Notes under the pieces: generated by a model
The model's database searches: none
What the model saw: only the letters and a program-made list of their open reading frames with translations
Told to the model about the DNA's origin: nothing
In this document: piece after piece, positions 1 through 8,717 of the stretch
Position numbering within the stretch: the first letter of the stretch is position 1
Layout: every line of letters starts with the position of its first letter
Program-made: the position numbers and the translations under genes
Source: Pseudoalteromonas rubra
GTDB lineage: Bacteria > Pseudomonadota > Gammaproteobacteria > Enterobacterales > Alteromonadaceae
DNA: 64,000 bases
Assembly (NCBI RefSeq): GCF_005887115.1
Contig: NZ_PNCJ01000041.1
Location: 1-64,000, forward strand
Reading direction: 5' to 3'

Positions 1-36
1 GGGGTTTCCCATGTGAAAGTAGGACATCGCCAGGGC
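1..36 (+). rRNA. rrf: 5S ribosomal RNA, 3' end only (cut by window edge)
   Basis: The first ~36 bases match the conserved 3' arm of gammaproteobacterial 5S rRNA (the ATGTGAAAGTAGGACATCGC block followed by the closing CCAGG). The rest of the gene lies before the window. A strong intrinsic terminator follows 12 bases later, so this is the last gene of an rRNA operon read on the + strand. The exact 3' end is approximate. Confidence 0.88.
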
Positions 37-47
37 CTTATAAGAGA

Positions 48-78
48 AACCCGTTGCAGCAATGCAGCGGGTTTTTTG
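48..78 (+). terminator. Rho-independent terminator of the rRNA operon
   Basis: An 11-bp stem (48-58 with 63-73, one G-U pair, loop GCAA) is followed by a T-run at 72-77. It sits directly after the 5S gene and fits its transcription stop. Confidence 0.9.
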
Positions 79-215
79 CTATGCGCAATTTAAAAAGGCG
101 TCGATGAAGCTGTAGATAGAATGGCGTTGTCTATTCGTCCATGAAGCTTGGTCCCATCGCGCATCCTTGCGCTCATCTCAATGAGCTGCGAAGCGTTGCT
201 TCGGTCTCATTTCGT

Positions 216-243
216 CCATGTGAAAGTAGGACATTGCCAAGCT
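216..243 (+). pseudogene. Remnant of a second 5S rRNA 3' tail
   Basis: The stretch repeats the 3' tail of the 5S gene at the window start (CCATGTGAAAGTAGGACAT, then TTGCC instead of TCGCC), but the sequence before it (about 100-215) does not resemble the rest of a 5S gene. It is followed by its own terminator. The simplest reading is a second 5S copy that decayed or was partly replaced, keeping only the tail and terminator. A short ten-base match (TTCGTCCATG) occurs both at 135-144 and at 211-220. Confidence 0.6.
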
Positions 244-256
244 CCTAATAAAAGAG

Positions 257-286
257 AGCCCGATTCGGAAGAGTCGGGCTTTTTTG
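257..286 (+). terminator. Second rho-independent terminator
   Basis: A ten-base-pair stem (257-266 with 271-280, loop GGAA, one G-T pair) is followed by a run of T (280-285). It follows the 5S remnant and gives the rRNA operon a second, tandem stop. Confidence 0.85.
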
Positions 287-367
287 CGTTTGGAGTAATC
301 ATAGTTTCTCAGTGGATAACGCTGATATTTCTCCAGGATAGCCAGCCCAAATGTTTGGATAAGTCGC

Positions 368-571
368 TTATATTTCGATTCTTACAGCCACACTACCGTC
401 ATCCCGCACCTCTAATAACAGGCCACACCGTTCATGTAAGTTGCGCTGCGAATTGACACGCTCTGAAGGTATTCCATTGAGGAGGGGATGCAACCCATAA
501 CCTCTTCGCGCAAGCTCACCCACATGGGATGCACAACCCTGGTTAAAGCTTTTACCATTATTGCTGACCAT
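368..571 (-). CDS. Small hypothetical protein, unrecognised
   Basis: An open frame of 67 residues between the rRNA terminators and the channel gene. I do not recognise the family. The protein is soluble-looking, rich in Arg, Gly and Leu, with no signal peptide or membrane segment, and ends in a beta-strand-like acidic/hydrophobic pattern (LLLEVRDDGSVAVRIEI). The ATG at 571 has no clear ribosome binding site, and the frame is open upstream only to a stop near 595. It could be a real small gene, a remnant of a larger one, or chance; no + strand gene competes with it. Confidence 0.35.
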   Translation of the reverse strand: MVSNNGKSFNQGCASHVGELARRGYGLHPLLNGIPSERVNSQRNLHERCGLLLEVRDDGSVAVRIEI

Positions 572-657
572 CAGAGTGCGTGGATGATCGGTTAAGCTAC
601 TTTATTACTAGAAAGTGGGCTAATATCCACTCATGTCAGTATCATAGCGAGAAAATA

Positions 658-1272
658 ATGTCTGAACTCTATCACTGGTTCGATTTACTTGGTGTCATGG
701 TTTTTGCCATTTCGGGTACTTTGATCGCTTATAGCAAGCATATGGATGGGTTTGGTGTTGTGGTGCTCGCGACTGTCACAGGCATAGGTGGGGGCACAAT
801 TCGTGACGTCATTCTTGATGTACCTGTATTTTGGTTACATGATTCTAGCTACTTTATTGCGATATTTTCGGCGGTTGCGGTCAGTATCTGGACGCTTAAT
901 CGGAGAAAACAGATCCCAACTTTATATCTGCAAGTAGCGGATGCTTTTGGTTTAGCTTTCTTCGCGGTGATGGGGGTCCAAAAAGCCCTCAATATCGGTA
1001 TGCCAGATACTACAGCGGTGATCATGGGCGTTCTGACGGGGTGTTTTGGCGGTGTGATCAGAGATGTACTGGCAAGAGAAATACCGCTGTTGTTAAAAGG
1101 GGAGTTGTACGCTATTACCTGTATTTTGGGTGGGATCGTTTATACTCAACTCATAGACTTTAATTTATCAACAGAGGTTGTCATGCTGCTTGCAATGGCC
1201 ACTACGCTGTTTGCCCGTCTGGCAGCCATGCGTTGGCACATTGTGTTGCATGTCTTTAACTACAAAGATTAA
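658..1272 (+). CDS. TRIC / UPF0126 family cation channel-like membrane protein (YicG-like)
   Basis: A 204-residue protein with about seven hydrophobic segments. The two halves carry related motifs, GGGTIRDVIL near residue 43 and GGVIRDVLA near residue 128, the internal duplication that defines the UPF0126 family related to trimeric intracellular cation channels. Known members are inner-membrane proteins; the bacterial role is poorly defined (potassium or, in some paralogues, glycine transport has been discussed). I chose the ATG at 658 because family proteins begin just before the first hydrophobic helix; an upstream in-frame ATG at 580 would add 26 polar residues without family resemblance. 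comM follows 14 bases later on the same strand. Confidence 0.85.
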   Translation: MSELYHWFDLLGVMVFAISGTLIAYSKHMDGFGVVVLATVTGIGGGTIRDVILDVPVFWLHDSSYFIAIFSAVAVSIWTLNRRKQIPTLYLQVADAFGLAFFAVMGVQKALNIGMPDTTAVIMGVLTGCFGGVIRDVLAREIPLLLKGELYAITCILGGIVYTQLIDFNLSTEVVMLLAMATTLFARLAAMRWHIVLHVFNYKD

Positions 1273-1286
1273 ACAAAGGACAAGGA

Positions 1287-2804
1287 ATGTCACTAGCGAG
1301 AATACTCACACGGGCTCAGGTTGGTATTGAATCTCCTGTAGTAACAGTCGAAGTACACCTTAGCAATGGGCTGCCGAGTTTTAATATTGTAGGCTTGCCC
1401 GAAACATCCGTTAAAGAATCAAAAGAGCGCGTGCGCTCCGCGCTGCATAATTCGCGATTTATATTTCCAGAGCAACGTATTACGGTGAATTTGGCTCCTG
1501 CCGACCTGCCAAAACAGGGAGGGCGGTACGACCTGGCGATTGCCATCGGTATTTTGGTTGCATCGGGGCAGCTCAATGAGCAGGCGACACAAGGTTGTGA
1601 GTTTTACGGCGAATTAGCACTTAATGGTGAAATTAGGCCTGTCACTGCAATTATTCCCGTTGTGATGGCGGCCAAAAATGAGCGGCACAAGTGCTACATC
1701 CCAGATCAAAATGTCGCTATGGCTAAACTGGTCGAGTATGAGCACTGCGTCGCTGCAAATACACTCCAAGGGCTTTGGTTAGATCTTAGTGGTCAGGCTC
1801 AACTCCCTTCAATTGATTGTGCTAAAGTAACACTTGCTGACAGCGCACACTTGTGCTTTATGGATATGAGTGATGTTAAAGGGCAACCTATGGCAAAGCG
1901 GGCGCTCGAAATTGCCGCTGCTGGCGGGCACAATATTTTGTTTCTCGGCCCGCCAGGTACGGGTAAGTCTATGCTGGCGCAACGAATGCCGGGTATTATG
2001 CCAAAAATGAGTGTGGAACAAGCGCTGCAAACGGCGGCCGTTTACTCTTTGACTGGTAAGCAGCTGGATCATCATAAGTGGCGCAACAGACCTTTTCGTG
2101 CGCCTCACCATACTTGTTCAGCTGTGGCCTTGGTGGGAGGGTCTTCAAACCCCAAACCCGGAGAAATCTCCTTAGCGCACAATGGTGTCCTGTTTTTGGA
2201 TGAGCTGCCTGAATATGAGCGTAAGGTACTGGATTCGTTAAGAGAGCCCATGGAGACGGGATTAGTGACCATTTCACGTGCGGCGCAACAGGTTGACTTT
2301 CCCGCTTCATTTCAGTTGATTGCGGCGCTTAATCCGAGTCCCACGGGCTGCCATACTGATAAAAGGGCTTCTCCTGATCAGGTGCTGAGATATCTGAGTA
2401 AGATATCAGGTCCTTTTATAGATCGTATCGATTTGCAAATAGAGTTGCCCCGGTTAAGTACACAGGAGCTGCAATCAACTAGGCAGGAAGTGACAAGTGA
2501 AGTGATCCGCAAGAGGGTGGAAGCTGCATTTGAAATTGCCTTGCAGCGCCAGGGGAAGGCCAATGCCAGGCTCTCGACTCGGGAAATAGAGCTTCACTGT
2601 ATGCTTGCGCCAGATGTTGCTCAGCTGCTTGCCAGAGCCACAGAGAAGCTTAATCTGTCTCCTCGTTCCTACCATCGAATTATCAAGGTTGCCAGAACGA
2701 TTGCGGACTTGGCACGACGTAGAGATATCACTGTACCTGATTTGAAAGAAGCACTTAGCTATCGGGCATTTGAGCGACTATTGGGGCAATTGACTTACAG
2801 CTGA
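1287..2804 (+). CDS. comM: ComM/YifB-type Mg-chelatase-like AAA+ ATPase
   Basis: A 505-residue protein of the YifB/ComM family. The N-terminal ~125 residues resemble the Lon-protease-like S5 fold; a Mg-chelatase ChlI-type AAA+ module follows with Walker A GPPGTGKS near 221-228 and a Walker B-like LFLDELPE; the C-terminal part is the family lid domain. In Vibrio cholerae and Haemophilus ComM is a hexameric branch-migration helicase that helps integrate single-stranded DNA during natural transformation. The start has a good ribosome binding site (AAGGACAAGG). Length matches the usual ~505-510. It stops six bases before the convergent response regulator. Presence of comM alone does not show that the strain is competent. 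Confidence 0.93.
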   Translation: MSLARILTRAQVGIESPVVTVEVHLSNGLPSFNIVGLPETSVKESKERVRSALHNSRFIFPEQRITVNLAPADLPKQGGRYDLAIAIGILVASGQLNEQATQGCEFYGELALNGEIRPVTAIIPVVMAAKNERHKCYIPDQNVAMAKLVEYEHCVAANTLQGLWLDLSGQAQLPSIDCAKVTLADSAHLCFMDMSDVKGQPMAKRALEIAAAGGHNILFLGPPGTGKSMLAQRMPGIMPKMSVEQALQTAAVYSLTGKQLDHHKWRNRPFRAPHHTCSAVALVGGSSNPKPGEISLAHNGVLFLDELPEYERKVLDSLREPMETGLVTISRAAQQVDFPASFQLIAALNPSPTGCHTDKRASPDQVLRYLSKISGPFIDRIDLQIELPRLSTQELQSTRQEVTSEVIRKRVEAAFEIALQRQGKANARLSTREIELHCMLAPDVAQLLARATEKLNLSPRSYHRIIKVARTIADLARRRDITVPDLKEALSYRAFERLLGQLTYS

Positions 2805-2810
2805 GGCTAA

Positions 2811-3515
2811 TTAGGTTGACAGCATATAGCCTTTGCCGCGTACAGTGACTATCCGCTTTTGTTCTTTTTCGTCGCCGAGCTTTTTACGCAGTCGACCAAT
2901 GAGTACATCCACCGTTCGGTCACTGGGGCTCCAATCGGGTTGACCAATATCTTCCGAAATTTTAGCCCTTGAGGTTGCCTTACCTGCATTCGCAATCAGG
3001 CAAATAAGCACCTTATGCTCTGCCTCAGTAAGTCGGGCTTCTTCACCTTGTGGATTAATGAGCGTACGATTATCTGGGTGCAACTTGAAGTCTGCATATT
3101 CAATAAACTCCTCAGATTCATCCTCGGCTTTAGTGCCTGCAATGCGTTTGTAAAGAGCACGCATGCGCAGTTCAAGCTCCAGTAGATCTACGGGTTTACA
3201 GACATAGTCGTCCGCCCCCTGAGCTAAGCCCGCGATACGGTCTGCTTGGGTATCTCGGCTGGATAGCATGATCACCCCAATGTCAGTAAATGCATTGAGC
3301 TCTTTGGCGAGATTAAGGCCATCCGTTGCTGGCAATACAACATCTACAATGGCCATATCAAATGGCGTGCCGTCATTGATTTTACTATGAACGAGCTGTA
3401 AGGCATGTGCACCGGTATTATCCAGTGTGAGCTGAAATTCAGTATCAGCAAAATGGTTCGAGATCCTTTTTGCCAGCAGGTCATCATCTTCCACCAGAAG
3501 CACGTTAATGTTCAT
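2811..3515 (-). CDS. OmpR/PhoB-family response regulator, orphan
   Basis: A 234-residue two-domain regulator. The receiver domain (about 1-120) has the acidic cluster EDDD at 9-12, the phospho-acceptor Asp at 58 (in AIVDVVLP), and the conserved Lys in the CKP motif near 110. The C-terminal winged helix (about 135-234) has the OmpR-type ending with DRTVDVLIGRLRKKLG and VRGKGYML. It should bind DNA as a dimer on phosphorylation. No histidine kinase gene lies next to it: the neighbours are comM (convergent) and an S9 peptidase, so its partner kinase must be elsewhere. Target genes are unknown. Confidence 0.92.
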   Translation of the reverse strand: MNINVLLVEDDDLLAKRISNHFADTEFQLTLDNTGAHALQLVHSKINDGTPFDMAIVDVVLPATDGLNLAKELNAFTDIGVIMLSSRDTQADRIAGLAQGADDYVCKPVDLLELELRMRALYKRIAGTKAEDESEEFIEYADFKLHPDNRTLINPQGEEARLTEAEHKVLICLIANAGKATSRAKISEDIGQPDWSPSDRTVDVLIGRLRKKLGDEKEQKRIVTVRGKGYMLST

Positions 3516-3691
3516 AGCACCATAACTTTATCAATAAATCACTTATATATTAGCACTGAGAAAACTGGGCTGAGAAGGGTAAGTTGATTATTTTCAAATA
3601 AAAAACAATTTAAATGAAACTTTAGTATGAGGCATGTAAGTGAATAAAAATGTGGTATTTGTGAGATGCCATACAGTTGAATGGGTTTTAT

Positions 3692-3718
3692 AAAAAAAGG
3701 CAGCACCTAAGTGCTGCC
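3692..3718 (-). terminator. Rho-independent terminator for the S9 peptidase gene
   Basis: A perfect eight-base-pair stem (3699-3706 with 3711-3718, loop CTAA) is followed, when read leftward, by seven T (the A-run 3692-3698). It lies eight bases beyond the stop codon of the leftward peptidase gene. Confidence 0.92.
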
Positions 3719-3725
3719 CTGATTG

Positions 3726-6179
3726 TTATTTACCATACAGGTGCAACCACCACTGAGGTTGCTCTTTCAGGTGTTTATCAAAGTAAGCCAGCATGGTATC
3801 CCACCACTGAAAGCGACGGTCGCGGGCGAATATCTGGTGATCCGCTCCCTTTATTTCAATCAGCTCTACGTCCTGACCAAGCAGTTTTAACGCGGTATAC
3901 ATAGTGTGGCTTTCGCCTACAGGCACGTTTACATCGGCATCGCCATGTAGCAACAGTAAAGGTGTCTTCACCTTGTCGGCATGAAAGACAGGGCTATGTT
4001 GGGAGTAAAGCTTTGGGTTATTCCACGGGAAGCTGTGTTTTGACGCTTCGCCTGAATAAAGGTAGCCCCACCAACCCTGGCCCCAATATGAGGTAATGTT
4101 GGAGATACCTGCATGTGAAATAGAGGCACTAAACATATCTGTCTTGGTCGTTAGCAACATGGTCATAAAGCCGCCGTAGGAGGCGCCTAGATTACCCAGA
4201 CGATTCTTGTCAACAAATGGGTACTCAGTAAGAAAAGCTTTGGTACCTTTGATAATGTCATCAGCCGTTTGCTCACCCCAGGCATTGACATGCTGGGCGG
4301 AGAATTCTTGGCCAAATCCGGTGGCTCCTGTGGGTTGCAGAACATAAACCACGTAGCCATTGGCTGCCCACAAGTTAAATGGATATCGACCAGTAAACGC
4401 TCTGGAAACGGGTGAGGTACCACCATAGTAATAAATCAATGCCGGATATTGCTTTGATTTGTCTAGGTTATGTGGCAGATAAACCCGGCCTTTAATTTCG
4501 GTGCCTTGGCTGTTGGTAAAGTTAAACTCTTCCAGATTTGCAATCTCGCTATTTGCATATGCCAGTGGCGTTGAGTCCCATAAAGTGCGGGCACGGTTCT
4601 TATATATGTTGATCTGCTTGAGTTGTTGAGGAGCAGAAGCTTGTGTGCCTGTCACCAGTAATGCCGGTTTACGGCTATCTGCGATGCTGAAGCGTTCAAC
4701 CACGTCTAAACCGGTTTTTAATCGCGTGTACCTGTCTTTGCTGGCATCATAGAGGTAGAGCTGTTGGCGATCTTCATCAGTGACTTTGGCGATCACGTCA
4801 CCATTGTTTAAAACTTCGATGGAGCCGATAGCAGGATCAAACTGCTTGCTCAGTGCTTTGGCCTGAGTTCCTTGTTTGTCTAACCAGTATAACTGGCCAT
4901 CATAGTTGTTCGATAACTGATCTTTATCGACTGTTCTGCCAAGCCCATTATTGAAGTCAGGGCCACCAACAATGTAGATACCTTTCGCGCCGTATTTGGC
5001 ACTGTTGATGTTACGGTATTGACCAATTACCTTATTAGAGCCTTGTGAGAAGTCGTACTCTACCAATTCTGAAAGCATGTGTGGTGGTGCCGAGTAGTCT
5101 TGTAAAGCACGACTGGTGAGTATGCGATTGCTTTGTCCATCGTGATCTTCGAGGGTATGGCTGTGTTTCCCCTCAGTGACCGCTTGTATCATGCCGGTTG
5201 CGATATCAAGCAGATAGATTTGCGTGTTCGTACGGGCATATGACCAACGATCTTCCAGGCCCTGATAGTGCTTTACAAGTGCCTTGTCTTCCTCTGGGGA
5301 TTTAGACCAGTTAAATATCAAACTCGTGTCGTTAAAGTAGGCGAACCCGCTTGCACCGGCAAGATCTTCAGCAATAACCCGGGACTTTAAAGTAGTAAGA
5401 TCCAAGAGCTTTAGCTGGCCATTCTGGCTATAAACGACTTGCTTGCCATCCTGACGCCAGGCTAATGAACTGGCATTGACCCCGTCGAGTGTAAAAATCA
5501 CCTTATCATCTTCATTGTAAACAGTTGTGCTGGTCAGTGCCTGGTTACCACGATTACTCTGATAGTGCTTTTGTGTTGTCACATAATGTTTTGCATTAGG
5601 TGCAAAGGAAATGGCGCTGAGAACCGGGGCGTCAAAGAGTTGCTTAGCGGACAAGGCCCGGGTGGTTTTGTCAGTAAACAGGAGGGTATCATGGTCGGTT
5701 TTACCCTTGAATTCCACGGCCACTTTTTTCCAGTCATCAGCTTGTTCAACAACAATGATGATTTGGTGGTCTCCGGTCGGCAAATTGAGTGTTGAAGTCA
5801 TTTTGTCAGAGTGACGCTCACCATTAACGAAAATGTGTGCTTTCTCCAGGCCACTCAGGACCAGATCACCCTGTACAAAGCGGCTGACAGAAAACTCCAT
5901 TTTCATCGCTTGCAGGCCACCCAAGGTCAAGGCATTGACTTCAGAGAGCGACTGCCATTTGGCGTCAATACCCGACATAGACATGGCTTTTTCTGCACCC
6001 GATAAACTGGGGATCAGGTTGGCAATGATGGTTTTTTGGTGTGCGGTATTGTAGGGCTTAATTGTACTGGCCTGACCCAGAGGGCCAATAAACTGAATAT
6101 TTTGCTTGTCGATTGGAGCTGCACTGAGTGAGGTGCTCAGGGCAGATAACAGCAGCAAAGCAGCCGATCTTAACTTCAT
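3726..6179 (-). CDS. Secreted S9-family (prolyl oligopeptidase-like) serine peptidase
   Basis: An 817-residue exported peptidase. It begins with a signal peptide (hydrophobic run after MKLRS, likely cleaved after SLSA near 20). The middle is beta-propeller-like with repeated strands, including a segment with DPP/acylaminoacyl-peptidase character. The C-terminal alpha/beta hydrolase domain (~570-817) has the nucleophile motif GASYGG (Ser near 667), an Asp in HGDADVNVP (near 745) and a His in GADHQ (near 778), a complete triad. The family cleaves short peptides, often after proline or removing dipeptides; substrate is not predictable here. Such enzymes are common in protein-degrading marine bacteria. 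It stands alone with its own terminator. Confidence 0.9.
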   Translation of the reverse strand: MKLRSAALLLLSALSTSLSAAPIDKQNIQFIGPLGQASTIKPYNTAHQKTIIANLIPSLSGAEKAMSMSGIDAKWQSLSEVNALTLGGLQAMKMEFSVSRFVQGDLVLSGLEKAHIFVNGERHSDKMTSTLNLPTGDHQIIIVVEQADDWKKVAVEFKGKTDHDTLLFTDKTTRALSAKQLFDAPVLSAISFAPNAKHYVTTQKHYQSNRGNQALTSTTVYNEDDKVIFTLDGVNASSLAWRQDGKQVVYSQNGQLKLLDLTTLKSRVIAEDLAGASGFAYFNDTSLIFNWSKSPEEDKALVKHYQGLEDRWSYARTNTQIYLLDIATGMIQAVTEGKHSHTLEDHDGQSNRILTSRALQDYSAPPHMLSELVEYDFSQGSNKVIGQYRNINSAKYGAKGIYIVGGPDFNNGLGRTVDKDQLSNNYDGQLYWLDKQGTQAKALSKQFDPAIGSIEVLNNGDVIAKVTDEDRQQLYLYDASKDRYTRLKTGLDVVERFSIADSRKPALLVTGTQASAPQQLKQINIYKNRARTLWDSTPLAYANSEIANLEEFNFTNSQGTEIKGRVYLPHNLDKSKQYPALIYYYGGTSPVSRAFTGRYPFNLWAANGYVVYVLQPTGATGFGQEFSAQHVNAWGEQTADDIIKGTKAFLTEYPFVDKNRLGNLGASYGGFMTMLLTTKTDMFSASISHAGISNITSYWGQGWWGYLYSGEASKHSFPWNNPKLYSQHSPVFHADKVKTPLLLLHGDADVNVPVGESHTMYTALKLLGQDVELIEIKGADHQIFARDRRFQWWDTMLAYFDKHLKEQPQWWLHLYGK

Positions 6180-6268
6180 AGTTTGCGCCTATTGTGGGTA
6201 AATTGGACGTATACTATAACATAGACTTTGCGCTTCTCACCTTGAGGTGAGATTAACTTCTAATCGCC

Positions 6269-7477
6269 TTATGGATTTGAATTGATCATTCTCTGCCAGG
6301 AGTGGATCCAGCGAATAAACTCGGGTAACGCCTTGGGGCGGCTGATCAGGTATCCCTGCATCAGCAGGCTATACTTGTACTTTTCGAGGTACTGTAATTC
6401 TTCTATTCTCTCTATGCCCTCCGCCACAATATCCATTTGCTGGTTTTGCGCAATGTCAATCAGGCTATCAACCAGCACCTGAGAGAAACGATCAGACTCA
6501 ATATAAGTAATGAGTGAACGATCCAGTTTGATTTCAGTAAATGGCAGATTTTTTAACTGCTGTAAGTTGGTAAACCCGGTACCAAAATCATCTAATGACA
6601 AATCGAACCCTCGTAACCTGAGCCGGTTGATAGTTTCGAGTTGCAGATTGCTGACAATAGGCTGGTTTTCCGTAATTTCAATGATCACTTCTTTGGGCTC
6701 AAGACGATTGAGTTCCAGGATCAGGGCAAGTTTGTCGGGGCACCCGCTGTCATTAAGCTGTACGGGTGAGAGGTTAAAAGCGAGTTTGAAAGGGTAATTG
6801 AGTTCGGCTCTGAGTTTCTGGAACTCTTTAGTCGCTTTCTCAAATAGCTGAAAGGTGACCAAATTGATCAAATCCAGATCTTGGGCAACGCCGATAAAAC
6901 GATGAGGTAAAAGTGTTTCACCGTGCTGGTGAGATACGATACGCGCAAGTACCTCAACGCTTTTAATTTTTTTGCTACCACGGTGTACTTTAGGTTGGTA
7001 AAACGGTGTGATCTCATTATTACTGATGGCATAAAGGAGTTGCTCCTCTGTCACACATGGATCTTCTGGATCATCTTTACCTATAAAGCTATCCAGTTTT
7101 CTAAGTAGTCTGTCGACATCATTGAGCTGGACAGGTTTGGAAATGTTACCGATCAGATGTGTGTTGTGTTGCCGTGCGAGATTCGCTGCCAGATCCATAA
7201 CCCGGGTTTCCATCTCAGAGATTATGACGATCCCACCAGGGTATCGGAGTTCGCCCAACTTGCGGATGAGCTCCATACCGTCCATATCAGGCATGTTTAG
7301 GTCCGTAAAAACAGCGTCGTATTGCAGTGGCGTTTGCCTAACCAGTTCAAGAGCTTGAGGTGCGCTGGACACGGTCGTAACGTAGTCGACTTCCAGCTCT
7401 GCTAAAATGGCTTTCATTACAACTAAAATGGCCTGAGAGTCATCTACGACGAGTACGTGTTTGGCTTGATGTTGCAT
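6269..7477 (-). CDS. Response regulator with EAL domain (c-di-GMP phosphodiesterase)
   Basis: A 402-residue REC-EAL protein. The receiver (about 1-125) keeps DD at 12-13 and the phospho-acceptor Asp59 (FTDLNMPDMDG). The EAL domain (about 150-395) keeps the residues needed for c-di-GMP hydrolysis: EVL in place of EAL, FNLSP, IEITEN, DDFGTG, IKLDRS, VAEGIE and the late Gln in MQGYLISRP. It is therefore probably an active phosphodiesterase controlled by phosphorylation, affecting motility or attachment. No kinase gene is adjacent, so its input is unknown. The gene is transcribed leftward, separated from the peptidase by about 90 bases. Confidence 0.92.
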   Translation of the reverse strand: MQHQAKHVLVVDDSQAILVVMKAILAELEVDYVTTVSSAPQALELVRQTPLQYDAVFTDLNMPDMDGMELIRKLGELRYPGGIVIISEMETRVMDLAANLARQHNTHLIGNISKPVQLNDVDRLLRKLDSFIGKDDPEDPCVTEEQLLYAISNNEITPFYQPKVHRGSKKIKSVEVLARIVSHQHGETLLPHRFIGVAQDLDLINLVTFQLFEKATKEFQKLRAELNYPFKLAFNLSPVQLNDSGCPDKLALILELNRLEPKEVIIEITENQPIVSNLQLETINRLRLRGFDLSLDDFGTGFTNLQQLKNLPFTEIKLDRSLITYIESDRFSQVLVDSLIDIAQNQQMDIVAEGIERIEELQYLEKYKYSLLMQGYLISRPKALPEFIRWIHSWQRMINSNP

Positions 7478-7626
7478 AACGCTATCCTTAGTATGGAACC
7501 CAAATATAAGTCTAGTACATTGGTTATAGAACGCACATGACAGACTCTCTACATAATGAAAATAATGTGCATTACAGGCTTGTATTCGGGCTCTGAAGGG
7601 TTAGGTACTTGCGTATAAAAAATGCG

Positions 7627-7632
7627 TATAAT
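7627..7632 (+). promoter_or_regulatory. Candidate extended -10 element before the M50 protease gene
   Basis: TATAAT preceded by TGCG. The match to the -10 consensus is perfect; I see no good -35 at the usual distance. It overlaps the upstream in-frame ATGs at 7622 and 7631, and argues that translation starts later, at 7664, about 25 bases after the expected transcription start. Confidence 0.45.
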
Positions 7633-7663
7633 GGACACATTGTATGTTTATTTTCGAGTCATC

Positions 7664-8677
7664 ATGACCCGCATTGAATTTCCATTAGCAGGCTATCAGG
7701 TGTCTGTACTAGTGAATCGCCAGGAGATCCTCCAGGTATATCAGGATCAGCAACGTCTTGCGCATGAGCCAACAGACGATCAGCGGTACTTAGTTACAGT
7801 AGACGGACATCAGCTGCGGCTTGATCCAAGTCGCTTACCGGAAGGGCTGCTGGCGATTGCCGTTGATAACGAGCCCTGGCAATGGCTCGAAGTGCCTGTC
7901 CAGCAACGTGATAACAAAGGCAGCTGGTTTGGCCTAGCGGCTTTAGGTTTTAAGCTGCTGAAAAGTGCCAATGTAGTTAAGGCCGCACTAGCTGGTGCAT
8001 CTCTGGCTGGTTATGCCTGGCTCTTTTCCTGGCAATTTGCTGTCATGCTGTTGGCGTGTCTTGTCATTCATGAATATGGCCATATTCGCGCAATGCGTTA
8101 CTTCGGATTAAAAACGAAAGGAATATATTTAATCCCATTTGTAGGTGGATTAGCTGTAAGTGAAGACAAACTTACTACGCGTTGGCAGAATGTGATTATT
8201 TCACTGATGGGCCCTGCTTTTGGTTTACTAGCCTCTTTGGTGGCGGTTGTACTGTACTATGTTAGTGGGCTGGAAATATTCGCAGGCGTCGCTGTGCTGA
8301 GTGCGTTGTTAAACTTATTTAATATGCTACCGATTGTGCCTCTGGATGGGGGGCATGTACTGAAAAGTATCAGTTTCTCCATGCGCTCCTGGGCCGGGTT
8401 ACTTGTTTGTCTGGCAGGGATCCTGCTGGGCGTAGTGATCAGCTATACCTTTGGTCTGATGTTGCTGGTGTTCTTTTTGGTGATTGGTACGATAGATATT
8501 TTGCTGGAATGGCGTGGTCGTCATCAGGCGCATTTAATCCCGCTGGACCGATATGGGCAGGTCGTGTCAACGGCACTCTACGTGATTGTCTCTGGCGGTT
8601 TAATTGCCGTTATGTGGCACTTCGCAGACGCTGATAGCGTGTTACTGAGCTTACCCATCAAAGTGCTGTCAAACTAA
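7664..8677 (+). CDS. M50 (site-2 protease) family membrane metalloprotease
   Basis: A 337-residue multi-pass protein. The first ~95 residues are soluble; hydrophobic helices follow. The zinc-binding motif HEYGH (about 136-140) lies in the first core helix, and the third zinc ligand is supplied by PLDGGH (Asp near 228). Both signatures define M50 intramembrane proteases. Unlike RseP there is no PDZ domain, so this is the SpoIVFB-like or soluble-N-domain type; the substrate is unknown. Start: ATG at 7664 is preferred because the longer alternatives at 7622 and 7631 overlap a consensus -10 hexamer. Ends before a hairpin shared with the convergent transporter gene. Confidence 0.85.
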   Translation: MTRIEFPLAGYQVSVLVNRQEILQVYQDQQRLAHEPTDDQRYLVTVDGHQLRLDPSRLPEGLLAIAVDNEPWQWLEVPVQQRDNKGSWFGLAALGFKLLKSANVVKAALAGASLAGYAWLFSWQFAVMLLACLVIHEYGHIRAMRYFGLKTKGIYLIPFVGGLAVSEDKLTTRWQNVIISLMGPAFGLLASLVAVVLYYVSGLEIFAGVAVLSALLNLFNMLPIVPLDGGHVLKSISFSMRSWAGLLVCLAGILLGVVISYTFGLMLLVFFLVIGTIDILLEWRGRHQAHLIPLDRYGQVVSTALYVIVSGGLIAVMWHFADADSVLLSLPIKVLSN

Positions 8678-8683
8678 CCGCTT

Positions 8684-8705
8684 GCCGGTCAGCGTTATGA
8701 CCGGC
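8684..8705. terminator. Hairpin between convergent genes (possible terminator)
   Basis: Perfect eight-base-pair inverted repeat (GCCGGTCA with TGACCGGC, loop GCGTTA) between two convergent genes. There is no proper T-run on either side, so termination is only possible, not shown. Confidence 0.45.
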
Positions 8706-8717
8706 ATATCTTTGAGG

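Noticed and set aside
1316..2675. Leftward frames inside comM, and similar antisense frames throughout
   Set aside because: They lie opposite strong genes, lack ribosome binding sites and family resemblance, and look like coding shadows.
2811..7477. The two response regulators as a paired phosphorelay
   Set aside because: They are separated by a peptidase gene with its own terminator, and there is no kinase in the region.
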